Counted from the stretch's first letter, positions 34,771 to 47,510 are shown. The stretch is 64,000 bases of DNA from Dryococelus australis (GCA_029891345.1 CM056994.1:140700457-140764456), one strand, 5' to 3'. The notes: a model not told the origin generated them from the letters alone. A program made the numbers and translations.

Positions 34771-35079
34771 GTTGTAGTAGAAATTATGTAATTAAATAGG
34801 GATGGCATTTAAGACTTTTTATTTCATAATGCAGTGTTGATATTGAAATAATGAATAATTTTTTAAAAATTGTATTTTATTGCTGTCGATTTTTTAAAAT
34901 TGTTTTGTATTGCTGTGGGACATTTTTAAAGAAATGTTATTATTTAAAAAAAATCTATAATTATGTTAAAAAAAATAACTTATATTATAGAACTTTGCAC
35001 TGGTATAGAACAATTTATTTGATTAACATATTTTTTGTTAATGTAAAGTAGGTTTCGTTAATGTAAACTATTTTTTGTT

Positions 35080-36500
35080 ATTGCTATTGGGGTTTACTTA
35101 ATATTTAACTAAGTTGTTTTGGGTGTATATAGCTGTGCGAATGATAGGCCAAAATAAAAGAAAATATGATAACTACCCCGCGTGCCTAGCGTGGTGTGGA
35201 AGGGGAAGTACACCTGCTCCTATATTTTGATCATGAATGATGGTGTACATGATGATGGATGCCTGGAGTTCACTTAAACCTGTGTATATGGTGTGATTGC
35301 GTATGTCTGTGAGAAGTGGGTTTTATCTAGTATGTAGATAGTAAGAATAGTTTGTAATTAATTTTAAAACATTTTGTTGAGTGTGTATGACTGTGTGAAT
35401 GGTGGGCCAAAATAAAAGAAAAAGGAAAACTCCCCCATGCCTAGCATGGTGTGGAAGGTGGTGTATACATACTCCTATATTTTGGTCATGAATGATGGAT
35501 GTCTGGAGTTGAATGAAGCTTGTGTATATGGCATTCTTGTGTATGTGTGTGAGGGGTGGTTATTTAGTCAGTATGTAGATAGTTAGCATAGTTTGTATTC
35601 AATTTAATAATTCACATTGGGTGTGTATGACTGGATGAATTATGGGCTAGAATAAAAGGAAAGAGGAGTACTATCCCCTGTGTCAAGCACAGTGTGGAAG
35701 GTGAATTACACATGCTCCTATATTTTGGCCATGAATGATGGTGTATATGATGATGGGTGTCTGGAGTTGAATGAAACTTGTGTATATGACATGCTTGTGA
35801 ATGTGTGTGACGGGTGGGTATTTAGTTTGTGTGTAGATAGTTAGCATAGTTTGTAATAAATTTAAGAATTTGGGTTGGGTGTGTATGACTGTATGAATGA
35901 TGGGCCAAAATAACAGGAAAGAGGAGTAGTACCCCCTGTGTCTAGCATGGTCTGGAAGTAGAAATACACCCGCTCCTATATTTTGGTCATGAATTATGGT
36001 GTACGTGATGATGGGGGTCTGGACTTGAATTAAACTTCTTTATATGGTGTACTTATGTAAGTGTATGCGGGGTAGGTATTTAGTTGGTGTGTAGATAGTT
36101 AATATAGTTAGTAATCAATTTCAGATTTTGTGTTGGATTTGTATGACTGTGTGAATTATGGGAGAAAATAGAAGAAAATATGAGATTTCCCCTCCCTACG
36201 GGCATAGCAGTGTGGAAGGTGGAGTACACCTAGTCATATATTTTGGTCATGATTTATGGTTTACACAATGATAGATGTCGAGTTCAATGATACATTTGTA
36301 TATGGTTTACTTGTGTATGTGTGTGTGGGGTGTATATTTAGTGTGTAGATCAGCAGTATCGTTTGTAATTAATTTAATAATTTGGGGTGGCCGGATGACT
36401 GCTAGTATGAGTGATGGACCAGAGGAAATAATATTGAGAAATGCCAGCTCTTCTAAAGTGTAGGGAAGGTAGATTAATTTATTTCCTTCTCTTTGGTCAT
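35080..36500 (+). repeat. Tandem array of about 255-bp units, six copies
   Basis: A landmark phrase (GGCCAAAATAAAAG or its variants) recurs at about 35148, 35404, 35644, 35902, 36160 and 36413, giving periods of 240-258. Each unit also has GTGTGGAAGGTG, TCCTATATTTTGGTCATGAA, TGTCTGGAGTT and GTGTAGATAGTTAG. The plus strand is G+T-rich. Units differ by perhaps 10-20%, and the last is the most decayed. The array behaves like a small local satellite. Confidence 0.92.
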
Positions 36501-38870
36501 GGAATGGGTGTATAGATGCTGATATTATGTTTGAGGGGGTGGGGTAGTTAGTGTATGACGATAGTAAGTATTTATAATATTTTAAAAAGAATTTTTTAAA
36601 AATTATGTTATTCTTTAGTTAATATTTAGTATGTAAGTAGAGTAATAGCTAGTAATAAATGTTAAGTTGTTAAATCATATCTATTTTTACAGTATTCTGT
36701 GGATATTTTTGGTTTCCTCCAAACTCGCTACACACCTATAGAAAAAAGTTATATTCATTAATGTTAGCACAATTTTCAAATTTTAAATTGATTCATCTTT
36801 AAAATTAAAAGTAAAACTGATTTAGATCACGCCAGAAAAACCTTTTATGAGAAAATATTTTTTTATGAAAAAAGTGAAATTAACATTTGAATATTACAGC
36901 AATATTTAAAGTTTCGTATTACCTTTCAACACATCATGTTAGTGTAGTTCAACACACGACCTAAATTCATTACAGTAATATGATAAAAATTGTATCCTAA
37001 ACTGCACCCGCTCGCCTGTTATGAAGCGCGGCGAAAGGGCTGGTCGCTTAACAGAGCGGACAGGCACCCTGCAGCCTGGTATGCAGCAATGCAGCTACTG
37101 GTCCTATGTCACGGAAACAGAGTGCGGCGGCTAGGGGAAGTGGTGGGCTGTGTATGTTGACTCGCATATGACAGCGGTTGGAAGGGGAAGTGTCTACCAA
37201 TGAGTGGTGCTCGATGTGGACATTGTTGTAACTATAAACACGGCCCGCCCCACCGCCAGGTTCTAGGGCACGACATCCTGTGTGAGAATCTAGGTTATAG
37301 CAGGTGGTTACGTTCGGGCATGCTGCGGGAAAGATCTAGAGCTGAACACACCTCTGAGATTTTCAGTCACAGCTCATGAATGAATTTAAATATTAGAATA
37401 CCAATAAAGCATTTCTTTAAATATTCCTAGATTTTGATTCGAATTTATAGTACTGAAACACTAAAAATAGTAGGCCGACTTTATTTAAAAGCATTGAAAC
37501 ATTAAACACTTATTGGTTTAATTCATATAAAAAAAGCATGGAAACACTAAAAATTGTTTTGCTACTTCATATAAAAAAGATACCCTTTGTTCTTATAAAA
37601 TGTTTATTTTGTTACTAATAAGTATTTCCTTTCAAAAACCTCTGTAAGTGGTTATAATGGTTGATCTTCTCTGGTGTTTTAGAATGCAGTGGCACTTAAT
37701 TTTTTGTGATTCTTAAAGTAGTGTTGAGGCAAAAAATTTAGTTAGGATTAACAATGAGTGATCGAAAGCAACAAAGTCTTGACAGTTTGTTGGAAGATCT
37801 TTTCGTTAAAAATTCAGGAAATTAGTCTGAATCTTTAACAAAAAGACAGCATATAGCGAGCTGTAAGCTCTGTCGCTTCACCTAAGCAGTGGCATTTCAA
37901 TTTGAAATTATACGACCTTTACTTGAGTGATTCCGACACTGAATAACACATGGAAATGCCATCGACTGCAACAGATTGGGACACGACAGATTCCCACAAG
38001 CGAAGTCAATTTGATCTCCTGTTAGACAACCTATATTTGTCTGACACGGAGTGTTCGTCGTATTTGCATTGTGTTTCATCCAAGTGACGAAATAGTTCTG
38101 TGTCAGGTAGAGAGAACTCGCCTAGGGAGTCGGAAATCAATTCATTTTCTGATTCGTCAGTCTAAGTGGAGCCTTTTCCAAACCTCAGATACGAGCTACT
38201 GGCCACCACATTCGCTGGTAGGTTAACAAATGTGCGGTTAGATAATAACAAGGTTAACACTGGCTTGGATTTTGAAACTTTTTATTGAGGTGCAGGGTCT
38301 CCCTTTTAGAATTGACTTTGGCATCACCCCAGCCTAATTTGCTTAGTGTAACCATATTATGTAAATATCTGAAATTCTTTGAATTGGAGGAAGGCACTAC
38401 AGAGACCTTTTACTTTCAAAGTAAATATTCCATGTCCTTCATTTGTCTGATTTTGATTAAATTTAAGATAAGACTATTACACCTTACCTAAGAAAAATAC
38501 TTGAGGAAATAGGTGCACAAGATAACATCTGGACATCGCAGCATATATCGCATATGAATGTCCATATTTTGCAATATAGGTAATTTGCTGTTGGTGCTTC
38601 GCACACCAAGTAACGCAAGTTTATTGCCAATCGCCTTGCTTGCATTAATTTACAGTGTCTGGAGACATTGTGATTCCAATACGCCATTTTATAAACTTTG
38701 TTTCCTGCCACAAAGAATGGCGATAGAGTATCTTCATATCCAACTCCTTACCAGGTTTTGAACACTGAAGATATGTCAGATCCTGTTGTACTACAAGATA
38801 TTTGTATGTTCGAGGAGAAAGATTCTATTTATATCAATGGCTACTGCTTTGGGTAAAAATATAGCAATAT
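36501..38870. other. AT-rich DNA with a GC-rich patch; no identified gene
   Basis: 37005-37390 is a GC-rich patch with a TATAAA near 37233. At 37754 a frame begins MSDRKQQSLDSLLEDLF, and further acidic wording (LLLDNLYLSDTECSS, near 38010-38060) follows. This recalls the acidic N-termini of some DNA transposases, but no transposase core follows, so no call is made. 38285-38760 has only weak frames. Confidence 0.35.
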
Positions 38871-38872
38871 AA

Positions 38873-39900
38873 TTGACGAAACCTACAATAAGGAAGGGGA
38901 TATCTAGGAATAAAAAAACATTTTCCAAAATTTCATTAAATTTCGGCTGGCGAACATTTCGGGCACATACAGTGGCCTATTTCCCCACTTGTGATTCACG
39001 CCAGCGTTGTAAACAGGGTCAAGGATTAAATGTTGGTCAATTGGTATTTCAGATTCCACCTGCCCCTTGGACTAGTGTTCACCAGGATGTGTTTGGTACA
39101 TTAATAAAGTCTCAAAAGGGAACAGTTTGCAATCTAATTTTGCTTGACACTGTTACCAAATTTGTTATTTTTATGCCTGTAAGAAATATGAAAGCTTCTT
39201 CCATAGTAAGGGTATTGACTGATCTAGTCTGAACAATATTCAGTGCTCCTATTGAAATAGTTACAGATAACACCAGATATTTTACTTCTGAATTGTTTAA
39301 AATATAATGTTTTAGATGAGCAATTAAGCATATTACATACTGTCCCTACTATTCACGAGGTAACCAGTTCAAGCAATTAATTAAGAATTTGTAACTTTGC
39401 TTGACAATATTTTACTATCAATAACGTTCCCTATGGGATCGCAATCTGGACTTCATTAATCAAGGGTTTTATTGTGCATTGCAATCTCTGCTCTGCTTGG
39501 GTCATACCCTAACCTATCCTTTGTTGAACATTTGGTACCTGCCTCCATGGCCTCAAATCCTTAGTGATGTGGGCCAAGATCATTTGCTGGGGGAGGTTGC
39601 TCAGAGATTGAGCTCTGCTAAACAGTAGGTCATGGCCAAGTTAACATGTAATTGGGGTAGCATTAATCTTTGCATTGGTGACACTGTATTATGCCGCAAT
39701 TTTGAACTGGCAGACTTGTCTCAAAATGTTACTTGAAACTGATCCCGAAATTTAGGGGTCAATTTCGGATTGAAAAGTTTATTGGACCAAACACTGTCCA
39801 AGTAGTTGATTTAAAATTGTATATAGTTTATAGGAAGGCTCATGTAAGTCATATCAAACCACATTTGGTTCGAAGTTTATTTGCACCTCTTTATATTGTT
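38873..39900 (+). pseudogene. Ty3/Gypsy-type LTR retrotransposon integrase fossil
   Basis: From 38930 the reading shows a zinc-finger remnant (FPTCDSRQRCKQG), then PPAPWTSVHQDVFGTLIKSQ (39056-39117) and LILLDTVTKFVIFMPVRNM (39135-39192). These are the core entry, first catalytic Asp and following strands of Gypsy integrases. A second catalytic segment, EIVTDNTRYFTSE, lies near 39255. The C-terminal SH3-like region, KFRGQFRIEKFIGPNTVQVV followed by RKAHVSHIKPH, is at 39745-39870. Gag, protease and reverse transcriptase are not recognisable upstream, and LTRs were not found. It appears inserted within the Polinton B span. Broken in several places; old. Confidence 0.82.
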
Positions 39901-40376
39901 TTCTGTTTTGTATGGTTATCTGCCCATTTGTTGTTGGCCTACCTGGTGATCCTTCCATTTGTTTCCCTCCTAATCGTGGTTTGTATTGTGTCATGCATAC
40001 CTTAATCTTCCCTGCTGCCAAGTTGAGCTGAGTCGAGTGACCACTGGCAGTGAAGTTGGAGTTCCAGTGTTGTGTGGTGAGCATGTTTCGCCTTCTCCGT
40101 TCGCTGTTCCTACCCCTTCATCGATAGGACTGTTGGACTCTGGAAAGTTTTGCCCGAGAAGATTCCACATTGGACTGTTGGGTACCCGATTGTTATTGCC
40201 TGGAGACATTCTTTGAAGTGTTGGAAGAAGTTGATGTGTGATGTTTCATCTGTCTAACCCTCTCTTTGGACATTCTTCTGTGATCTAACTATTGTCTTAC
40301 TTCTAGAAATTTTGTTCTTCAGTGACAGTTGTTTCTACATGTTTGTTATTCTGATTGTGGACACCAGGGTAGACTT

Positions 40377-40392
40377 TTAAGAGGGGCAGATT
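40377..40392 (+). other. Possible polypurine tract of the Gypsy fossil
   Basis: TTTAAGAGGGGCAGATTG, about 490 bases after the end of the integrase, has the look of a Gypsy polypurine tract next to a 3' LTR. No matching LTR pair was found, so this rests on position and wording only. Confidence 0.35.
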
Positions 40393-42320
40393 GCGAAAGT
40401 GGAGCTGTTGCCGATGTCCTAATGTGATAATTACTCTGGCTAAACGGCAAGCTACTCACCCAATTTGTTTCACTCCCAAGTTCTCCTTTTGATCCCCTCC
40501 TGCCTTGACCCCTCCTTTCCCCTCCAGGTTAAGTTATTTAATATGATCATAGCCCCACTCCACCTTCTTCAATCTCTCCTATTAGCTCAGTGCGGCTCGG
40601 CTGCGAGCACTTTGGGTGATCATGAAAACCTCCATCGGGTTATTTAGGCAGTGGTGTTTCTTGACAACTAGCTAAAGCTTCTCTTGTGGGTCTCGTCAGT
40701 AAATTATCTCTCTTAACATTTTTTTAGTAATAAGGCACTATGCACTATGCTACGAATGTGGCGAGTCATGGTATCAAGCAGAACGAACAATTTAATTATG
40801 ATATTATGTGAGAATAACCTTTTGCAGGTGCTAGTATAACTGATGGGTTTTTTGTTTACCAAACATTCTGCTTGTTCAAAGCACTGGATTATTAATGTGT
40901 TTAGTCTGGCATAGTATTCTAGTAAAATTTGTTATGTTAAATGTTTGCCTGTTTGATAGACTATGATTGCACCATTTTTCCTCTTGACTGCCACAACTCA
41001 CGCTCTTTGTCTGTCCACTTGGTTATGAGCGAGGTCAAAAGAATTCGCTAAACATTTTTCAATGGTTTATATATATTTTGATTATATTCTGACAGTTTGT
41101 AAATATTGCTAAGAATATGAGTTACCAAGGGCATGAGTAGTTTTTGTAGGACTTTTGTCGCTTACTCACATCTGGGTCGATAATGGTAGCTCTTGTCCGA
41201 ATTACTGGGTATTTGTCGGGATTTACACTGTTGTGATAAGTTGATGAAAATTAGTATATTTCTAGCCACACAGTCCGAGTTTGATTGAAAGGAAAAATAA
41301 AATTAATGCCAGTTTGTAATAACCTGTTTTAAAGGAAACACCATAACACATGCTTGGGTATAGTACTAGTCAAATGTTACAGTCTGTAGTGTTGAATGTA
41401 TGCCTGTCTCATGAAAGTTAATTTTGAACTTAATTCAGACCTCTTAATGTACAAGAATTTTAACGGTTATATGTTTAATCAACATTGATGGAAATTTATG
41501 AGATCAAAATCTAATTAGGCAATTGTGCAATGTTCTGTGATGGTGCTTATGCAATAATGACATGTATAGAGATTTTGTTAAATGCAATTGCGGTGTTCCT
41601 AAATGATTTTTTTGAGAGAATCAAGACTTATTTAATCACTCTAAATTGCCCTCCTTTAGATGGTTTGGGTATGGGAGAGTATTGATAATTTATGTGCCGT
41701 GGCTTGTTATGTGAGCTCATAGAATAAACCTTACTGTTGAGGAAAAGGTATTTCTCTTGAATGGCAAAAGCCGAATATTTCAGGTTGCGTGATGGTAAAT
41801 TATATTACCTTTTATAAATGTTTGCTGTTATTTTATATTTTATTATGATTCAAAGTCTATATTCAATGGTTTTCATACAATTTTATGATTCACTGTTGTA
41901 TCTAGTTTTAATACTACTGAGCAGGGAAAAGAATACAGTTGTTTACATTGGTGTCACTTGACCATTTATATTTGTTTTTTTTTAATATCACAGTGCTTTA
42001 CTTGTATGTTGTCATTCACTGTGTAAGGAGAATTAATTTACAGGTCGTTTGTATTTATTCTCAATTAATCAATGAGAAGAGCAATTAATTCAGAGTCTGT
42101 GAAAATATTATGCTAAATATATATTCTATTGAGAAAATTAAGGATTGCCTTCCTTGGCATAGTGTGCAAATATTAATGAAATAATGTGTGCATGATTATG
42201 ATATGAGCATTTATGTAAGCCCATTTTTGATACACATACAATGTTGAACCCTGCTAAATTCTTTTAGAAGTGTGTTTGCTGTTTTCGATAAATACATGGC
42301 TTTGTTATTCTATATATATA
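40393..42320. other. AT-rich DNA upstream of the polymerase fossil
   Basis: No gene recognised. Part may be the decayed 3' LTR of the Gypsy fossil or the undetectable N-terminal portion of the polymerase. Confidence 0.35.
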
Positions 42321-42329
42321 TTGTTTGGT

Positions 42330-44046
42330 ATAATTTATTATCCCTTGTCTTGTGCGTATGGTACAAACTGCTTAATGTTTCCACACAAGACCCAATTTGA
42401 ATTGGCAAAACGAAGGGAGTTTTTCCTTATGACTTTATTAAGTCGACAGATACTCTTATGTGCATTTCACTCCCACCAAATTGCACATTTCATCATGTGA
42501 TGAAGGCAAAGGCATTAGTGTTGAGGATTACACTTATCTCCAAGCTGCATGGGATGTGCTCAACTGCCTAAATTTGTTTCAGTACACCATTCACTATTTA
42601 CGTGTGCCCTCTTGTTTGCTGGCAGATGTTTTTGAGAATTCCATGACCATATATTTTGCTCATTATGGTTTTGACCTCGCCATGTACGTCACAGTTTTTC
42701 TCTTTCATAGGATGCCTTATTGGCAATGACACATGCATGGCTAGAGTTGTTGACCGACCCGGATGTGTATGTTTTTGTAGAATGTGGGGTTTGGTGCGGC
42801 ATTACCCAGGTTTCTAGAAGGCGTGCAGAAGTCAATAACATACACATGGATGAGGATTATGACCACAGTGTGACATCGAAATATATCTACTATTTCGACT
42901 TAAATGGGCTGTACAGTCATACAATGGGTTGAGTCTGATGTGTTTTCATCATGGGATTTCACGAACGCAGTGAATGATGTTGACACTTGCTTTTTTGCGG
43001 AAGTGAATTTGTCTTTTCCAGACGAATGCCACCTTTGGCCCCAGTAACTGACATACCTCCGAACAGCTCGCATGAAAAACTTCTTTTGACACTCGCGCCA
43101 CAGAAGAAATATGTTACACACAGTGAAACACTGAGACACTATTTGATGCATAGGGCCAAGATTGACTCTGTTCATTGTGTTTCATGCTTTCAGCAGAAGG
43201 TATGGACAGCACCGTACATCGAATTTAACATTAAGAAGCATGCTCAGGCTCCTAACATATTCAAGAAAACGGTTTTTATACTCATGAATAATGCTGTATA
43301 TGAAAAAACCTTACAGGATGTCTGCCAGGAAAGGGACATAAGTGTCATTTCCAGGTATGACATGATTTACAGGGCTGGAGAACCATTAGGTCATCCTGCA
43401 TTTAAGGTGCTACAAATACTCGATGAAAACCTCGTCGTTATCAAGATGTCAAAGAGCTGTGTTACCTTAAAAAACCCTTTGTACACTGGTGTTGTCATTC
43501 ACGACCTTTCCCAATTGACACTGTATGAGATTCATTATCAGTACATGGATATGGAATTTACTCCAACAGCCATGCACCTCTTATATTGCGATACCGATAG
43601 CCGGTTAAATTCCATTCCTCGTGATTATGTATATAAAGTAATTGCCCCAGATTAAAAAGTGTGGTTTGATACCACCAATTAACGCTCGATAATCCGCAAA
43701 AATTCTCACACGAGAACAAATGAAGTACCGCAGTCATAAAGGAATAATGCGCAAGCCGCATAGTCATACACTTTGTAGGTTTACATCCCATACTTTATGC
43801 ATACATTATTGCGAATGAGCCAAAAGTCTAAAATTTAACATGTTGGAAAAACTCTGTTATGGGGATTATCTAGATTTTTTGAACATTGCACTAGGATTTT
43901 GGGGACCCAATATCATTTTCGTTCGCATGGTCATGAAGTCTACACCGAACACATGACCAAAGTAGTGTTATCGAAGTTGGATGATAAGCGTGTAATTGTG
44001 CTTGATGGAGTATTAAGTTTACCAGGGGGGCACTTCAAAATTTATT
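42330..44046 (+). pseudogene. Protein-primed DNA polymerase B (pPolB) fossil of Polinton B
   Basis: This gene's family replicates Polinton DNA. Landmarks in order: EDYTYLQAAWDVLNC and LLADVFENSM (about 42515-42650); ELLTDPDVYVFVE (42747 on) and CGITQVSRRRAE; polymerase motif A, KYIYYFDLNGLY (about 42878-42913); motif B region, FKKTVFILMNNAVYEKT (about 43260-43310); PLYTGVVIHDLSQLTLYEIH (about 43480-43535); motif C, LLYCDTDSR (43578-43604); and a C-terminal KVVLSKLDDKRVI...DGVLSLP (about 43958-44025). The order and wording are those of Polinton-type family B polymerases. The exonuclease domain upstream is not readable. Broken in several places. Confidence 0.9.
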
Positions 44047-45309
44047 TCCAAATCTTTTCCCAGTTCTGCACTCACTACCACAACAAATAACACCGTGCCA
44101 CCTGCAAGCCACAAGTCAGCTAAGAGACTGCCGCACCAATGATACCCATCACCACCAATACCCCGCAGCATGAATACACGCAACATCAACACCATCTACT
44201 GCTTAAGCACCCTTCATCGCCTTTGAAGAAAGGACTTTTTCCACTTGAGATGTCATTTCTACTTGCTCGACACGCTCGGTGTGTCTTCTTTCCCTGATTA
44301 CAGGGCATATCAATCACTGTCTCGCTTCAAAAAGCCATCATTATTAACATCGACCATGTCTCCGATGCATTCCCTCTTGTGGTCCTATATATCATAATAT
44401 AAACGTTCGACATTACCATTATCATGGAACGAATAAATTGTGTCTGCTAGATTACTCCCTGTGATCCTATATATATTCACAGTTTGAGACCACATAACAC
44501 CATGTTATATTTTTTAACCACATATATACATTACTGCAATGTTGTCTGCTCTTTCCTACATCTGTTGAAGGTATATGTGTGTCATTGTAGGTGTGTGCTT
44601 GGCAAATTTTACTCGGACACGTCTGTTGGACACTCCATAAGAGCGATAATTTTCATATTTTTTTTAGAAATGGGACTCCCTATAAGTGTGATGATGTAAA
44701 TTAATTAATTTTAAGATTGAGATGCCCACCACAATGTTCCCAGTTGTTGTAAATATTCAAATTTTACTTTCAATGATGTTAGAAATAAGTGTTTGTAATG
44801 AATTTGAAGGCAGTTCTAGTAAAATACGAAATAGTTTTAACATCATAAATAAATGTGTTTTATGATTTAAATGAGATGTTTAAAAATATATTTCAAATAA
44901 GGTTTTAGTAAAATACGAAATTGTTATAATGATGGTGTAAATATTTGTGTTAGTAGGCCTACATAAATTTGAAAACTCTGATGATTGTTTTAGTGATTAT
45001 TTAGTAAGAAAAAAGTCAAAGAAATTAAATTCATTGGTAAAGGGAATTATGGGTCATGTTTTATGTTGACTTTAGTTCCTTATGTTGTTTAGGTTTAATA
45101 TATTGTGTGTTTAAATGTGGATGAATTGTCATGTGAATGCGAAAATGAGGTGCTTGCTTACTTCTTTTCTTTTTATAAAAGGCTAACAATTTTGAATGGT
45201 TTGAGAGGACTTGAGAGCCGATAAAGGTGATCAAGTATGGAACAGCACTGAATTAAATAGGCAGGGGAACGGAAGAAGCACAAGAAAACTTATTATAAGG
45301 TAACAAGTC

Positions 45310-45375
45310 TGTTGGTGACCCAACTGGAGATTGAACCTGGATCGCTTTGGTGAGAGGCTAGTATGCTAACTACAC
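45310..45375 (-). mobile_element. tRNA-derived SINE head fragment
   Basis: On the minus strand TGTAGTTAGCATACTAGCCT, CTCTCACCAAAG and CCAGGTTCAATCTCCAG resemble A box, anticodon region and B box of a tRNA-like SINE head. The head is nearly complete but diverged, and no body is recognised. Confidence 0.55.
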
Positions 45376-46869
45376 TTTAAAAAATTTTACTTACAATATA
45401 TAATTGATCTATTCAACATACCAATACATTTATATTTTGAAAGTAAACATTTGTTGATTAGTTAAGAAAAAGATGCAGTGTTTTGTTGCTGGAAAGAATG
45501 CACTACTTGGAAGAGAAATATAGTTTGATGTAGACAGCCAGGTATAAATTTAACGACCTCTTGCTCGGGCCACGGGGCTAAGGAATACTGATGCTGCATA
45601 TCAGTCTTCACCCTGCAAAACTATGTTATGGCAAGCAACAACTTTGTCTTGTAATTTGATACAAAGTTATGTATTATTAATTACTTTCCAAGAAAAGAAA
45701 AATTATTTTATAAGGGAACACATAACTACCAGTCACTCGACACATCGGATGTTTTTTCCATTATTCAAAAAAACTTTTTAACTAACTTAAAATATACTAC
45801 AGTGGTGAGTCAACATGAGGATGTCTGCTGCTACATCTGGAATTTGGTCTAACACACACACTTTGTACGATGTTCAAACATATATGTTTGGTAATCCTAG
45901 ATCTGAGAGCAGATGAGGGTGAAGTGTAATTTTACTAAAGAGTTTTTATGACACCTAGATTAATAGGGAAATAGGAATTTTTTTCCCTTCTTAATTGCTT
46001 CGTTGTAGGTATAATTAAGGATGCATCTTTCTAGTGTTTATGGCTATTGTGTGTTTCGATCAGTAGTGTTGTTTTATATTAGTGTAATTTAATATGTATC
46101 TGGTTTGGTGGAATTGGGATAACTCATTCCTTTTGCCCCTCTCATTCATCTAGTATCGTGTATGGTGCATTGTAAGCAAAACAAATTAAGTATAGTATTA
46201 TTTATATTGATTTGTGAAGTACTTCAATATGTATATTTAATTAGTTCCTTTTGTACTAGTCAAGGGGTAATTATTTTAGGTACTTGATTCATTGCGATTC
46301 CTTAGCATTTTGTTAAATCTGAGGGAATTCAGAAAGCATTAGTAAAATTTAATATACTTTCTGTTGTGTGTAAACTGGTAAACTGTATTAATCTCTCTTT
46401 GCATTTCATTATTTTCTTATTAAATATGTTCAATTTGTAAGGTCACATAGTTAAATTCGTATTTGATTAATTCGTTGGTAAACATTTTACTTCGCCGAAA
46501 TACTATTCTTCATTATTTTCAAACATTCACTTCGAAATATGTTTCTGAACTCAGCAGTTGCACGTAACTAATGTTTAGTATACTGTCTCACACTGGCCCA
46601 GGTGGACATTACTTGGTGCTACCTATCAGTCGCTCCAACAATGGCAAATGGGAACGAACTCCTACACACAGCTCTGTCCACCCTCCTCAATTTCATATTT
46701 AACCCCTAAATATATACCTCTATTACATATATATACCCTTTCCCCCACACATACGCACCTCAGTTCACCGACAGATGTCCAAGAGTCAACATCGATGCTG
46801 CTGCTGCTATCTAAAAATAAAGAACCCATATGAAACTCTTACACATACCAAATGTACAATCACACTAAT

Positions 46870-47050
46870 TAAAAACAATTTTTTTAAATTAATTAATCAA
46901 TCATTCAATTAATCAATCAACTTTCAGCCGATTAATATTGTCGGATTAGGATTACATTAATCCAATCATTTTATCGGATTAATCTAAACAATTTAATTGA
47001 CCTTATTTATCCGATCAATCAAATTTATAGTCCAATTAATCAATAGTGAG
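46870..47050. repeat. ATTAATC/GATTAAT-rich patch
   Basis: At least ten ATTAATC, CAATTAATC or GGATTAATC words on both strands in about 180 bases. It could be a decayed simple repeat. The TAATCC and GGATTA words also resemble K50 homeodomain sites, but I see no reason to prefer function. Confidence 0.5.
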
Positions 47051-47510
47051 TTAGAACCTACTACTGATAAAGTCTGTGAAAACTCAAGTTATTTCCATGA
47101 GAAGTCATCAGGAGTACAAGTTCGTCGTGATTTAATCTGATCAACGGAGGCCAGAACCAGAAGAGGCAGAGGACAGTGGCCAAACTTTAGTAAGAGGCAT
47201 ACTGCAAGTAAAAAGCAAAAGTGTTACGTACCGTACTTCATTTTTACGGAAACTATTTCTACAAATTGCCTGTCTTAGTCTCAGTGTGGGTACTCTTCAA
47301 TCAGTTCAACACCATATACGGAGATACATTTTTAAGTAATTTGTATAAATATTTTAAAAAAAGTAAAGCATTAAATCCTTTATGATCTGTTTAGTTACCG
47401 ATTGCTGGATTTAAGATGTGATATTTTATTCCCTCCTATGTTATAACATTCACAAAATATATAAATGGTATATTTAGGTAAAGCAGACTGATAGCAGTCA
47501 TTGAATGTTT

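Larger units (their letters stand above)
26110..44050 (+). mobile_element. Polinton B, scattered fossils of a second Polinton (limits uncertain)
   Basis: Plus-strand fossils in an order compatible with a Polinton: the N-terminal part of a major capsid gene (26.1-26.7 kb), a post-capsid gene homologous to A's (28.09 kb), unrecognised frames (27.77 and 31.1-33.1 kb) and a protein-primed polymerase B (42.3-44.05 kb). Integrase, ATPase, PLA2/core and penton genes are not seen. The span is inflated by a minisatellite, a 255-bp tandem array and a Gypsy-type fossil. A right-oriented terminal block at 52.95 kb could be its end, but no matching left end was found. It is broken throughout and probably older than A. 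It is not certain that all the pieces came from one insertion. Confidence 0.55.
44051..47505. other. AT-rich DNA between polymerase and G+T-rich zone
   Basis: No gene. It contains a SINE-like head (45312), a phrase TAGTAAAATACGAAAT(A/T)GTT duplicated at about 44817 and 44908, and an ATTAATC-rich patch (46870-47050). Confidence 0.5.

Noticed and set aside
37754-38100. Possible DNA transposase N-terminus (MSDRKQQSLDSLLEDLF)
   Set aside because: Acidic, Leu-rich wording alone is not diagnostic, and no transposase catalytic core was found downstream on either strand.
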